A stretch of 64,000 nt of DNA from Raphanus sativus (lineage: Eukaryota; Streptophyta; Magnoliopsida; Brassicales; Brassicaceae), in assembly GCF_000801105.2 (NCBI RefSeq), contig NC_079519.1, forward strand, positions 28,929,288-28,993,287, in the 5' to 3' direction. Of this stretch, positions 10,801 through 19,634 are shown in pieces; position 1 is the first letter of the stretch, and each line of letters starts with the position of its first letter. A program made the translations under genes and the position numbers. The notes beneath the pieces are model-generated. The model was not told the DNA's origin and did no database searches. It saw nothing but the letters and a program-made list of their open reading frames with translations.

Positions 10801-11705
10801 TTAGACGACAAAAAGTTGTGATATTTATGAAATCGTTAAATAATACCTAAACAGTTTCACTTGGGGTTTCTTCCAACTCTTTCACCGCAATTTGATTTAT
10901 TTTTAGGTCAAAAGCTTTAAGTTGCGAACAATATTGAGGCAAAGAAGAATCATAAAAAAAATAACTTGCAAAACTCTAAAATCAATTAGAAACTAATTTT
11001 TACTTGGGTTTTCTACCAACTCTCTCACCGCATGCAATTTGATTTTTTTAAGGTCAAAAGCAACAAGCAGATAAAAGAGACAGCAGAAAACATCGAGGCA
11101 AATTATAATCATAAACAAATCACTTGCAAAGCTATAAAAGCACTTAGAAACCAATCTTTACCAGGAATACGAGCAACGTAAGGTTCGGTATAATGCCCAC
11201 TGCAAACAACGACGGCGTCAAAGATCTCATCGTCCGAGAGATCACCGGAGTTTTTGGACCGGACCCTCCATTTCCCCTCAACCGGCTCAACCCTAACCAC
11301 CTCTGTCTCGAGCCGGACCATCTCCTCTATTTTAAACTCTCTCGCAAAGTCTTGAAGGTACGCAAGAACTTCCCTGTGGCTCGGATACCTTCTCGAGTCT
11401 CTTGACAAGTCATCAACACGTGGAACGAACGGAAAATCCCTGAAACCCATACACTCTCTCGGGAGGTTGGTTCGGAGAGACTCGTAGACACTCGAGTGAA
11501 CTATAGGTCTCCTCGGGTCAAGACCAAGCGGGTCGGATTCAGTTGTAGGTGAGTAAATCCAGAGACCTCCCACTTGTTTCTCCCGCTCATAAACGACGAC
11601 GGTGTGACCTTCGCGATGGAGCTCTCTGGCGGCTATTAAACCGGATGCTCCGGCTCCGATCACCGCCACGTATTTGGAACTGATTGAGTTTTGACCTGGT
11701 GCCAT
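1552..11705 (-). CDS. FMO GS-OX-like: Flavin-containing monooxygenase, GS-OX type (gene A), with giant intron 2
   Basis: Class B flavin monooxygenase; relatives S-oxygenate methylthioalkyl glucosinolates to methylsulfinyl forms using FAD, NADPH and O2. Seven exons: 11162-11705, 10018-10088, 2926-3081, 2737-2819, 2488-2623, 2238-2411, 1552-1740. All junctions are GT/AG and phases match, giving 1353 nt and 450 aa without a stop. Visible motifs: FAD-binding GAGASG (17-22), FMO identifying motif WPGKQIHSHNY (186-196), NADPH-binding GNFASG (211-216), CTGY (283-286). Exons match gene C one for one. Intron 2 (3082-10017) is about 6.9 kb and loaded with transposons, against 1.2 kb in C. The protein ends nine residues earlier than C (…KKLIS). 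Start chosen at the ATG 70 bp from the TATA box. Family call is strong; substrate is inferred from the clade. Whether the long intron is spliced well is unknown. Confidence 0.85.
3120..3980. other. Intron 2 of gene A, AT-rich start without identifiable element
   Basis: Similarity to intron 2 of gene C stops near 3120, so this stretch arrived or diverged after the A/C split. It is AT-rich with short repeats around 3640-3700 (variants of aaaaggtaaaa). No open frame or clear terminal repeat was seen. Confidence 0.4.
3983..5234 (+). mobile_element. Degenerate Helitron (plus orientation) in intron 2 of gene A
   Basis: The left end TCTATTCTATTAAAACAG at 3983 resembles the 5' terminus of Brassicaceae non-autonomous Helitrons. 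The right end has a GC hairpin region (cccgcctttttaagagcgg, 5203-5223) followed by atcaaaatctaa, close to the usual ATCAAAATCTAGT 3' end. The final CTAA and the left flank deviate from consensus, so this is an old or wrongly bounded copy. A second Helitron (4659-5103) lies inside it. Confidence 0.4.
4659..5103 (-). mobile_element. Non-autonomous Helitron nested in intron 2
   Basis: On the minus strand it starts TCTATTATATTAAAAG (from 5103) and ends with a hairpin region CCCGGGTTGTGCAGG then TCAAAATCTAG at 4659, followed by a host T. Those are the 5' TC and 3' CTAG-T signatures of Helitrons. It spans 445 bp and carries no open frame. It contains long TA microsatellites (about 4703-4720, 4778-4815 and 4920-4944). 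Confidence 0.65.
5548..5783. mobile_element. Harbinger-type MITE with TTA target duplication
   Basis: A 236-bp segment starting GAGCACCATTAACG and ending CGTTAAAGATGTTC, imperfect inverted ends, flanked by TTA on both sides (5545-5547 and 5784-5786). TTA/TAA duplication and GAGCA-type ends fit PIF/Harbinger MITEs. Right beside it a 27-bp unit around tcttattagaacacttttagc is repeated in tandem (about 5781-5832). Confidence 0.6.
5833..6790. other. Intron 2 of gene A, AT-rich, simple repeats only
   Basis: No gene or bounded element recognised. It holds a pyrimidine repeat built on aatccacatcatcttctttt (about 6055-6135) and TA microsatellites at about 6285-6335. Confidence 0.4.
6796..7515 (-). 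mobile_element. Probable non-autonomous Helitron, 3' end well defined
   Basis: On the minus strand the sequence near 6796 reads CCGCACGAGAGTGCGG (a perfect hairpin) then GTCAATCTCTAGT, a textbook Helitron 3' terminus. The 5' end is less certain; CTATTATATTACGGG near 7515 is the best candidate. A 38-bp direct repeat (aaccacgttatttta core) occurs just outside at about 7533-7636, and a second imperfect repeat at 7775-7965. Confidence 0.5.
8091..8792. mobile_element. Non-autonomous hAT element with CCGAACC-rich body
   Basis: A 702-bp insertion with 12-bp terminal inverted repeats TAGGGGTGGGCA / TGCCCACCCCTA and a perfect 8-bp target duplication gttggaag (8083-8090 and 8793-8800), typical of hAT. 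The unoccupied site is present in unit B at 13748-13755, proving insertion after the duplication. Both ends are arrays of CCGAAC-like motifs; the middle is AT-rich with no transposase. Similar but older elements lie at 58096-58773 and near 49803-50458. Confidence 0.9.
8793..9850. repeat. Internal tandem duplication inside intron 2 (two units)
   Basis: Two copies of a 530-580-bp unit start at gttggaagcactct (8793 and 9376). Each contains a head of AACCAAATCAAA-type motifs and a facing TTTGATTTGGTTCGG stretch, so a weak long hairpin is possible. Unit B carries the same pair (13748 and 14281), so this smaller duplication is older than the 5.6-kb one. Confidence 0.8.
8868..8932. mobile_element. 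T-tract micro-insertion with 16-bp flanking duplication
   Basis: The 33-bp insert 8884-8916 (19 Ts, then gtaactgtaaaaaa) is flanked by a perfect direct repeat aaaaagctggggtatt at 8868-8883 and 8917-8932. The matching site in unit B (about 13822-13845) has one copy and no insert. Read on the minus strand it looks like the last few bases plus poly(A) tail of a retroposon. Confidence 0.7.
10390..10680. mobile_element. Stowaway-like MITE in intron 1 of gene A
   Basis: Ends read gctctctttgtttttaaa on the left and aaaaattaaggaagtat on the right, resembling the CTCCCTCNGTTT-type ends of Stowaway elements. The same sequence sits at about 15365-15620 in copy B and 31900-32130 in gene C, so it predates the A/C split. 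Exact termini are eroded. Confidence 0.5.
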
Positions 11706-11827
11706 TTATAAAACGTCGATGGTACGTTTTTTAGTTGTATGTTGTCTTCGTCCACTCGGCCTAAGAGAAATGGGTTTATATAGAACTGGAAGATATATAC
11801 AATACTATATTTTCATTATAAAGAAAA
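11706..11827 (-). promoter_or_regulatory. Core promoter and 5' UTR of FMO gene A
   Basis: The minus strand carries TATATAAA at 11782-11775, 70 bp from the ATG, so transcription should start near 11745-11750. The block 11706-11827 is almost identical to that of gene C (33287-33410) and resembles a relic at 43790-43905. Similarity to gene C stops exactly where the Helitron begins at 11828, so A keeps only about 120 bp of the ancestral promoter. Confidence 0.7.
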
Positions 11828-13204
11828 CTAGGTGTTTTCCTGCACCATGTGCAGTAAAAGAATTTTAAAATATTTTTAATAGATAAATATAAATTACATT
11901 TAACTTTTATTAATATTATAAATTTTCTTTTTTTTATCAATATTTTTATATAAATTTGATTTAACTGAAGACTAAAATTAAGATAAAAATAATTTTGTTT
12001 ATTTGAAATTATATTTAAGAATGTGCATGTATATATTTAAAATTATAATCTGAGGTAGATTTTTCTATCTATTTATTTTAATTAAATATATTAAATAAAT
12101 ATGTAAAATTGCATAATGTCAAAAATTAAAATTAAACAATATTTATAAAATCTGTAGATATATATAAGAAACTAATAATTTTACGATTTAATTTTATAAT
12201 TTTCTAAAAATATGTATATTTTTTTGAAATATGTTTAATTTAAATGATATTTCAAATTTTGAAATGCTTATGAATTATATTTATTTTAAAGATGATTATG
12301 AGTTATTACCATATTTTAAAAAAGTCCAAAATATAAATCGATAATAAATGTAATATATGAGTTATTACCATATTTTTAGAAAATTACCAAAAATATAGAT
12401 TAACATTAAATATAATTGTTCATGTCATATTAATTTACAAGACATGTCATCAATTTTAGTAGTCATGTCACAATTATTAATCTAGGTGTTTTCCTGCACC
12501 ATGTGTAGTGATGAATTTTTTAAAGTTAAATTTTATATTTTAAAATGTAATTTATTAATATTATATATTTTATTTTTGACCAATAAGTAATATAAATATC
12601 ATTAATTAAGCATAAAATTAAGAGAAAATTTTTTTTATTTTAAATTATATTTAAGAATGATATATATAAAGTTAAAATCTTAGATTAAAAAAATATTTAT
12701 TTCATTTGGTTAAATGTATTAAATCAACTTGTACAAAATTACTAAAATTATATAAAATTGTATATTTATCAAAAACTAAAACTAAATAATATTTACATAA
12801 TTTGTAGATATCTAAAAGAAACTAATGATATTATGATTAAATTTTTTAAAATTCAGAAAATTTAGAAAATTTTAGATAATAAATTTTTATAATTATAAAA
12901 ATAAATTATACAATATTTCAAAATTCAAAATGTCATATTTGAATATATTTATTTTAGTGATGATTTATGACTTATTACCATATTCCACAAAGTTTACCAA
13001 AAATATAAATCAATATTAAATATAATATATGAGTTATTGTCATATTCTAAAAAGATTTCCAAAAAAATATATCAGCATTAAATGTAATTGTCCATGTCAT
13101 ATTTAACCATATGACATGTCATCAATCTTAATAGCCACGTCATAATTTTTTTTGTGAAAACGATTGTAGAAAAGACATGTGGCAAATCACTTCTCAAATA
13201 TAGA
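11828..13204 (-). mobile_element. Helitron upstream of gene A with two 3' termini
   Basis: On the minus strand the 5' end is TCTATATTTGAGAAG (from 13204), a common Helitron start in Brassicaceae. The 3' terminus GGTGCAGGAAAACACCTAG occurs twice: ending at 12482 and again at 11828, where it is followed by a host T. The intervening 650 bp is a diverged repeat of the first part, so the element looks like a head-to-tail double or a read-through transposition. No RepHel gene is present. Confidence 0.65.
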
Positions 13205-14924
13205 CTAGGGGATATACTGGTGTCCACGTTTTAGGAAAATAATGTTATGAATTTGTTATTTCTCAAAAACTGATACCAATTAAGTTGAAATTTTTGTCAA
13301 ATGTTTAACAAATGAGTCTCACTATATTATTCCTCACTTTTTCTCGTTTACGGAATAACTCTTGAACAAAAAATTTCTCCTCGATTTTGATAATGAACAA
13401 GTGGAAACTATAGTTAAAAAAAATTAAGTGAAAGTTCAGATTAAACAAATTGGGGCAAGAAACAAACAAAATATTCATTCATCAACGAAACGTGCAACTA
13501 ACGTGGCGCACTACGCCGTTAATTGATAGTTTTTTTTATTGTGTTTGATTTACGTTTGGATTTTTCCTGATCAAAACAATTTCTCTTATACATGTTTTCG
13601 TACAACTAAATTGATTTTCTTATATTTTTTGGCATTTTCTAATTTGACATCTTCTGTGTCGTTGGTATACTAGGGGATCAGATGCTTTCTTCCTTTTTCT
13701 AATGCTTTTTATCTGTCGGATACGTTGTTAGATATTGAGTTATTGACGTTGGAAGCACTCTCACCATAAGAGTGTCCTGCATGGTTCTAAAAACTAAAGG
13801 TCGGGTATTTAATACTTTCTAAAAAGCTGGGGTATTACGTATTAGATACTTTATATCTTTGTCTCTTCAATTTTGTCATTTTCTTTTTTTTTATAACGGC
13901 AATTTTATCATTTTCTAATAATTTTTATTAGTCAGATACTTTGTTAGGTATTAGTAATAGAGATACCTTAATCTTATTTTTAAGAAACTCGGTGTGGACA
14001 AAAAAACAAATCAAACCAAATCAAACTGATTCAAATCAAATCAAATTCTACGTCTAGATCATTTAATTCAAGATTTTTTCAACCCAAATGATTTGATTTG
14101 GTTCGGTTTTAAATCGGATCAAACCGAAAAATTAAAATATTTTTAGTTAGATTAATTAAATATACTAGTAAAGTAACTTCATAATTTTTCTGCCTATATA
14201 AGAAATTGTAATGCGGTCATTTTATGTTATCCTTTTGAAACAAATAATAATATTTGTTGGATACTTTGTTAGATATTGACGTTGGAAGCACTCTTAGCAT
14301 AAGTGTCCTGCATGGTTCTAAAAACTAAAAAGGTCTGGTATTTAATACTTTTAAAAAAAGCTGGGGTATTACCGTATTAGATACTTTATTATATCTTTGT
14401 CTCTTCAATTTTGTCTTTTTTAATAATTTTTATTAGTCAGATACTTTGTTAGGTGTTGGCAATGGAGATACCTTAATCTTGTTTTTAAGAAAGTTGGCGT
14501 GGACAAAAAACAAACCAAACTAAATCAAACTGATCCAAATCAAATAAAACTCTATATCTAAATCATTTAATTCAATTTTTTTTCAACCCAAATGATTTGA
14601 TTTGATTTGGTTTTAAATCAGACCAAACCGAAAAATAAAGTATTTTTTAGTTAAATTAATTAAATATACTAGTAAAGTAACTTTATAATTTTTCTGCCTA
14701 TATAAAAAAATTGTAATGCGATCATTTTATGTTATCCTTTTCAAACAAATAATAATAATATCATTTCTTTCTTTTATATTTGATATGCTTCTATTTTCTT
14801 ATTCCTCTTTTATATAGATGACTTTCTTACGAGTATAATAACTTTGATAAATATATATATAAAGGTAATATAAAGTAGAACAATACATAATAAAATTATA
14901 ACAGGCCATATATTTTGTGCTTAC

Positions 14925-15030
14925 CTCATTTTTGAATGGACCAGGAACTCTGTAGTTGTGGCTATGAATCTGCTTTCCTGGCCATGATTTTATCCCTATA
15001 TATACATATTTTATAATTAAATATTTTTAT

Positions 15031-15070
<40 letters not shown>

Positions 15071-16556
15071 TATATATTATATATTATATATAGACAGTGC
15101 ACAGATGATCACTGAAGTCTTCAGTCGGGAATGTATGTAAACGATTGTAATCCAAAATCCGTTAATGGGGTTTAAATCTTTTCATAATTGATCTCCATTT
15201 TTTGTATCTTTATATATAGAGTTCTGTAAAAGAAGTTATCAAGTTTTTAACTGTTTCTGAAAATACACAATAACTATTTGAATTTAAGAAAAGTATAAAC
15301 AAATACTAAGAAAATAGTAATGTTTACGTTTTACTCTTAAATTATAAACATCAAATGCATCATTCTTATATGCTCTCTTTGTTTTTTAACATTGATGTTA
15401 TTGTTTTATATTATTTTCTTCTTAAAATTGATGTTTTAGACTCTTACTAAGGCATTTTATTTTAAAATTAAAATATAAGTTAAACTATATAGAGAAATAG
15501 TGAAACATCATTAAAATATTAAATGTACTAAATAAATAATAACAATCTGAGTATTTACTGTATAATGGATGAAACTTCCAATAATCTAACTTTAATTTTC
15601 AAAAATTAAGGAAGTATATTTTATTTTTATAACTGATTCTTAAAATAAACTTCAAAAATTAAAAAACGTAAACAATTTTGTTAGTTGAACCCTTGAAGCC
15701 AAGGTGTGAAATACAAACACGCGATAAAAAAAATCAAACCGCTTAGACGACAAAAAGTTGTGATATTTATGAAATCGTTAAATAATACCTAAACAGTTTT
15801 ACTTGGGGTTTCTTCCAACTCTTTCACCGCAATTTGATTTATTTTTAGGTCAAAAGCTTTAAGTTGCGAACAATATTGAGGCAAAGAAGAATCATAAAAA
15901 AATAACTTTCAAAACTCTAAAATCAATTAGAAACTAATTTTTACTTGGGTTTTCTACCAACTCTCTCACCGCATGCAATTTGATATTTTTAAGGTCAAAA
16001 GCAACAAGCAGAAAACATCGAGGCAAATTATAATCATAAACAAATCACTTGCAAAGCTATAAAAGCACTTAGAAACCAATCTTTACCAGGAATACGAGCA
16101 ACGTAAGGTTCGGTATAATGCCCACTGCAAACAACGACGGCGTCAAAGATCTCATCGTCCGAGAGATCACCGGAGTTTTTGGACCGGACCATCCATTTCC
16201 CCTCAACCGGCTCAACCCTAACCACCTCTGTCTCGAACCGGACCATCTCCTCTATTTTAAACTCTCTCGCAAAATCTTGAAGGTACGCAAGAACTTCCCT
16301 GTGGCTCGGATACCTTCTCGAGTCTCTTGACAAGTCATCAACACGTGGAACGAACGGAAAATCCCTGAAACCCATACACTCTCTCGGGAGGTTGGTTCGG
16401 AGAGACTCGTAGACACTCGAGTGAACTATAGGTCTCCTCGGGTCAAGACCAAGCGGGTCGGATTCAGTTGTAGGTGAGTAAATCCAGAGACCTCCCACTT
16501 GTTTCTCCGCTCATAAACGACGACGGTGTGACCTTCGCGATGGAGCTCTCTGGCGG
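14925..16556 (-). pseudogene. Truncated FMO GS-OX-like copy B (exons 1-2 only)
   Basis: Exon 2 (14925-14995) and most of exon 1 (16087-16556) of gene A are present with the same splice sites. The first ~24 codons, including start codon and FAD-binding GAGASG, are missing because a solo LTR begins at 16557. One C is deleted near 16507 relative to gene A, shifting the frame. Exons 3-7 were never included in the duplicated unit. It therefore cannot make a working enzyme. The rest of exon 1 remains open for 154 codons, and its sequence could still yield antisense or small RNAs against A and C (inference). The intron carries an expanded TA microsatellite (15031-15090). Confidence 0.9.
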
Positions 16557-17980
16557 TGATGTTAGGAGTTTTTAGGCTCCTAAGTCAAATGATAGAATAA
16601 TGGAAGTAAGTTGTCGAACCAGTTCTGAGGGACTCAAAGCAGTGAGAATGCAAGTATTTGCCTAATCTAAGTGCAGCCAGTGATTTGATGATTTCTAAAC
16701 TAATGATTAAAGCTAATTCAAAGCTATAAAAATGATACTCTTAAGCTATTGGAAAGGAGAACTCATGGGTATAGAGATTTAGACTTTGGGTGATCAGGTT
16801 TCGAACTAAGGAATGTAAATGATAAATCAAACTATCAACCTTAAGCCTAGACACAATTCTAAGCAAGCTCTATGTCTAGATGAATGCTCATTTGCTAACA
16901 TGTCTCAAACATCAAATGTCTTTGGTTGAATAACATGCAAGCAATCATTACTAACAAGTCTATTAGCTATCTTAGCATCTTTAACAACAAATCTCTTTGG
17001 CAAAGTACACTAAAAGCCTAGGAGAGTTGACTCAGGCATTTCATCAAACACCTGTCAGGTGAGAAATGCCTAGAGATCACCCTTTGAGTGGTCTACTCAA
17101 ATGATGCATTAAGATCACTCTACTATGCAAGGAACAAGTATGATCTATACCTAAAACATCCTAGAACTAGCCTAATCACCCTTAATCACCCTAACCCATG
17201 AATCCAAAAGGTGATTACTCACTAATCTCCATGATTCCTCTTAAACCCATGGTGGATTTCAGATGAATCATATAGAGAACTAGAAAATAAAATCACAAGA
17301 ACACAAAAACAATCCAATCAAAAGAGAGCTTTTCTTGAGAGAGTTTTGTGTATTCAATAGATAAAAGATAGATTGCCAAATGGTGGCTACATAGTACTTA
17401 AACATTAGGTTTTCCAAGTGCAAAAACGTGCACAACAATTGCAAAAAGGTCCTTGAAAAATAATAAAATCGTGCAGCAGATAACGCGGAGCGACCTTAGA
17501 GGGTCACTCCAGGAGGTCGCTCTGGGGTTGGGAGCGATCTTGGGGGGTCGCTCTGAGAGGTCGCTCCAGCCTCCATTTTTGTGTCTCCGGGCGATGAAAA
17601 TGCGAGCGACTTAGGTGGGTCGCTCTGGTTGGTCGCTCTGGTTGGGAGCTACCTTAGGGGGTCGCTCCGGAAGGTCACTATGCGGTTCTCGACCAGGATG
17701 GATATGCCTCTAGTAAATTGATCGTGACTTCTCCATTACATCTCCAAATGACTTGAAACCACTTCCATTAGAAAGCTAACTCAATTTCCTGTGTCTCCAC
17801 AAAATATTAGCAACAGAAGATTTCTCTAAGGCCTCCATCCATGCTCATCTTTCACCCCCTTTTTGATCACATTGCTTCCAAATGTCTCCAAGAACCCCAT
17901 GTGGTGTTCCAATACCTGATAGAGACATATGTATGCCAAATGCACCCTAAACATGTCTAAATCTTAATCTATATGATGCA
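16557..17980. mobile_element. Solo LTR (gypsy/Athila-like by size) with hairpin repeat array
   Basis: A 1424-bp segment starting TGATGTTAGGAG and ending ATATGATGCA. It has no coding capacity, primer site or internal domain. The length fits LTRs of Athila-type gypsy elements, but this family assignment is tentative. The 5-bp flanks differ (ggcgg / aaaat), and 695 bp of the original locus is missing between them. This points to recombination between two LTR copies rather than simple insertion. Positions 17478-17690 carry repeated inverted motifs of the type GAGCGACCTTA…GGTCGCTC. Confidence 0.75.
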
Positions 17981-18798
17981 AAAATATAAATCGATAATAA
18001 ATGTAATATATGAGTTATTACCATATTTTTAGAAAATTACCAAAAATATAGATTAACATTAAATATAATTGTCCATGTCATATTAATTTACAAGACATGT
18101 CATCAATTTTAGTAGTCATGTCACAATTATTAATCTAGGTGTTTTTCTGCACCATGTGTAGTGATGAATTTTTTAAAAGTTAAATTTTATATTTTAAAAT
18201 GTAATTTATTAATATTATATATTTTATTTTTGACCAATAAGTAATATAAATATCATTAATTAAGCATAAAATTAAGAGAAAATATTTTTTTATTTTAAAT
18301 TATATTTAAGAATGATATATATAAAGTTAAAATCTTAGATTAAAAAAATATTTATTTCATTTGGTTAAATGTATTAAATCAACTTGTACAAAATTACTAA
18401 AATTATATAAAATTGTATATTTATCAAAAATTAAAACTAAATAATATTTACATAATTTGTAGATATCTAAAAGAAACTAATGATATTATGATTTAATTTT
18501 TTTTAAAATTCAGAAAATTTAGAAAATTTTAGATAATAAATTTTTTATAATTATAAAAATAAATTATACAATATTTCAAAATTCAAAATGTCATATTTGA
18601 ATATATTTATTTTAGTGATGATTTATGACTTATTACCATATTCCACAAAGTTTACCAAAAATATATCAGCATTAAATGTAATTGTCCATGTCATATTTAA
18701 CCATATGACATGTCATCAATCTTAATAGTCACGTCATAATTTTTTTTGTGAAAACGATTGTAGAAAAGACATGTGGCAAATCACTTCTCAAATATAGA
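17981..18798 (-). mobile_element. Helitron remnant in unit B
   Basis: Duplicate of 12328-13204, with the same 5' terminus (TCTATATTTGAGAAG from 18798) and the inner 3' terminus CACCTAG near 18134. The distal 3' end is lost with the 695-bp deletion bounded by the solo LTR. Confidence 0.7.
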
Positions 18799-19259
18799 CT
18801 AGGGGATATACTGGTGTCCACGTTTTAGGAAAATAATGTTATGAATTTGTTATTTCTCAAAAACTGATACCAATTAAGTTGAAATTTTTGTCAAATGTTT
18901 AACAAATGAGTCTCACTATATTATTCCTCACTTTTTCTCGTTTACGGAATAACTCTTGAACAAAAAATTTCTCCTCGGATTTTGATAATGAACAAGTGGA
19001 AACTATAGTTAAAAAAATTAAGTGAAAGTTCAGATTAAACAAATTGGGGCAAGAAACAAACAAAATATTCATTCATCAACGAAACGTGCAACTAACGTGG
19101 CGCACTACGCCGTTAATTGATAGTTTTTTTTATTGTGTTTGATTTACGTTTGGATTTTCCTGATCAAAACAATTTCTCTTATACATGTTTTCGTACAACT
19201 AAATTGATTTTCTTATACTTTTTGGCATTTTCTAATTTGACATCTTCTGTGTCGTTGGT

Positions 19260-19634
19260 TAAAAGGCCAATCTCTGTAGATGGAGTTTATATTATTATAT
19301 TAGCTAGAAAGTTTATGGTTTCACTGTACGTGTGCATTGATGCTAATTTATATTCATTAAATTATGAAAACATATATACATCTGTTTATTTACCAATTAT
19401 GTTTACTAATTGTTCAATTTTTTATTTCTCTGTAGTCAATTTTTTTTCATTTCAATTCATTGTTTTTTTGTCACTGATTCATTTCAATTCATTAAAAGAA
19501 ATTTTATTAGATTTTTTCTATTTATTTTGTTCATTAAATTGTCACCAATTGAAACCATAATTTGTTGGAAAAGAGGAAAACATAACCTTTTACAAAATGA
19601 GTTCTTTTCAGATGAACTCCATACTTTTATAATA
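19260..19634. other. Displaced ancestral upstream region of FMO gene A
   Basis: AT-rich; no gene supported. The last part (about 19570-19634, with aaccttttacaaaatgagttc) matches the upstream region of gene C at about 33435-33515. So this is the original 5' flank of gene A, pushed nearly 8 kb away by the Helitron and the tandem duplication. Confidence 0.6.

Larger units (their letters stand above)
8018..13664. repeat. Tandem segmental duplication, unit A
   Basis: This block matches 13675-19259 base for base over most of its length: it starts at atcagatgctttcttcc and ends at ctgtgtcgttgg. It carries the right part of intron 2, exon 2, intron 1, exon 1 and the promoter of FMO gene A plus an upstream Helitron. 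Unit A differs from unit B by a hAT insertion at 8091-8792 and a T-tract micro-insertion at 8884-8916. Unit B lacks the segment matching 11633-12327. Confidence 0.9.
13675..19259. repeat. Tandem segmental duplication, unit B
   Basis: Second copy of 8018-13664, head to tail; the junction falls at about 13665-13674, with atactagggg as possible filler. It lacks the hAT and micro-insertion of unit A. Its segment matching 11633-12327 (695 bp: start codon, promoter, Helitron 3' end) is replaced by a 1424-bp solo LTR. Sequence identity elsewhere is very high, so the event is young. Confidence 0.9.

Noticed and set aside
11193..11405. Plus-strand frames opposite FMO exon 1 (also at 16118, 32774 and 27361)
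   Set aside because: They mirror the real coding strand, which has the FMO motifs and splice sites; their Pro/Arg-rich readings match no family.
19117..19560. 147-codon plus-strand frame upstream of FMO copy B
   Set aside because: Phe/Ile/Leu-rich reading of AT-rich DNA that spans the duplication boundary; no homology evident.
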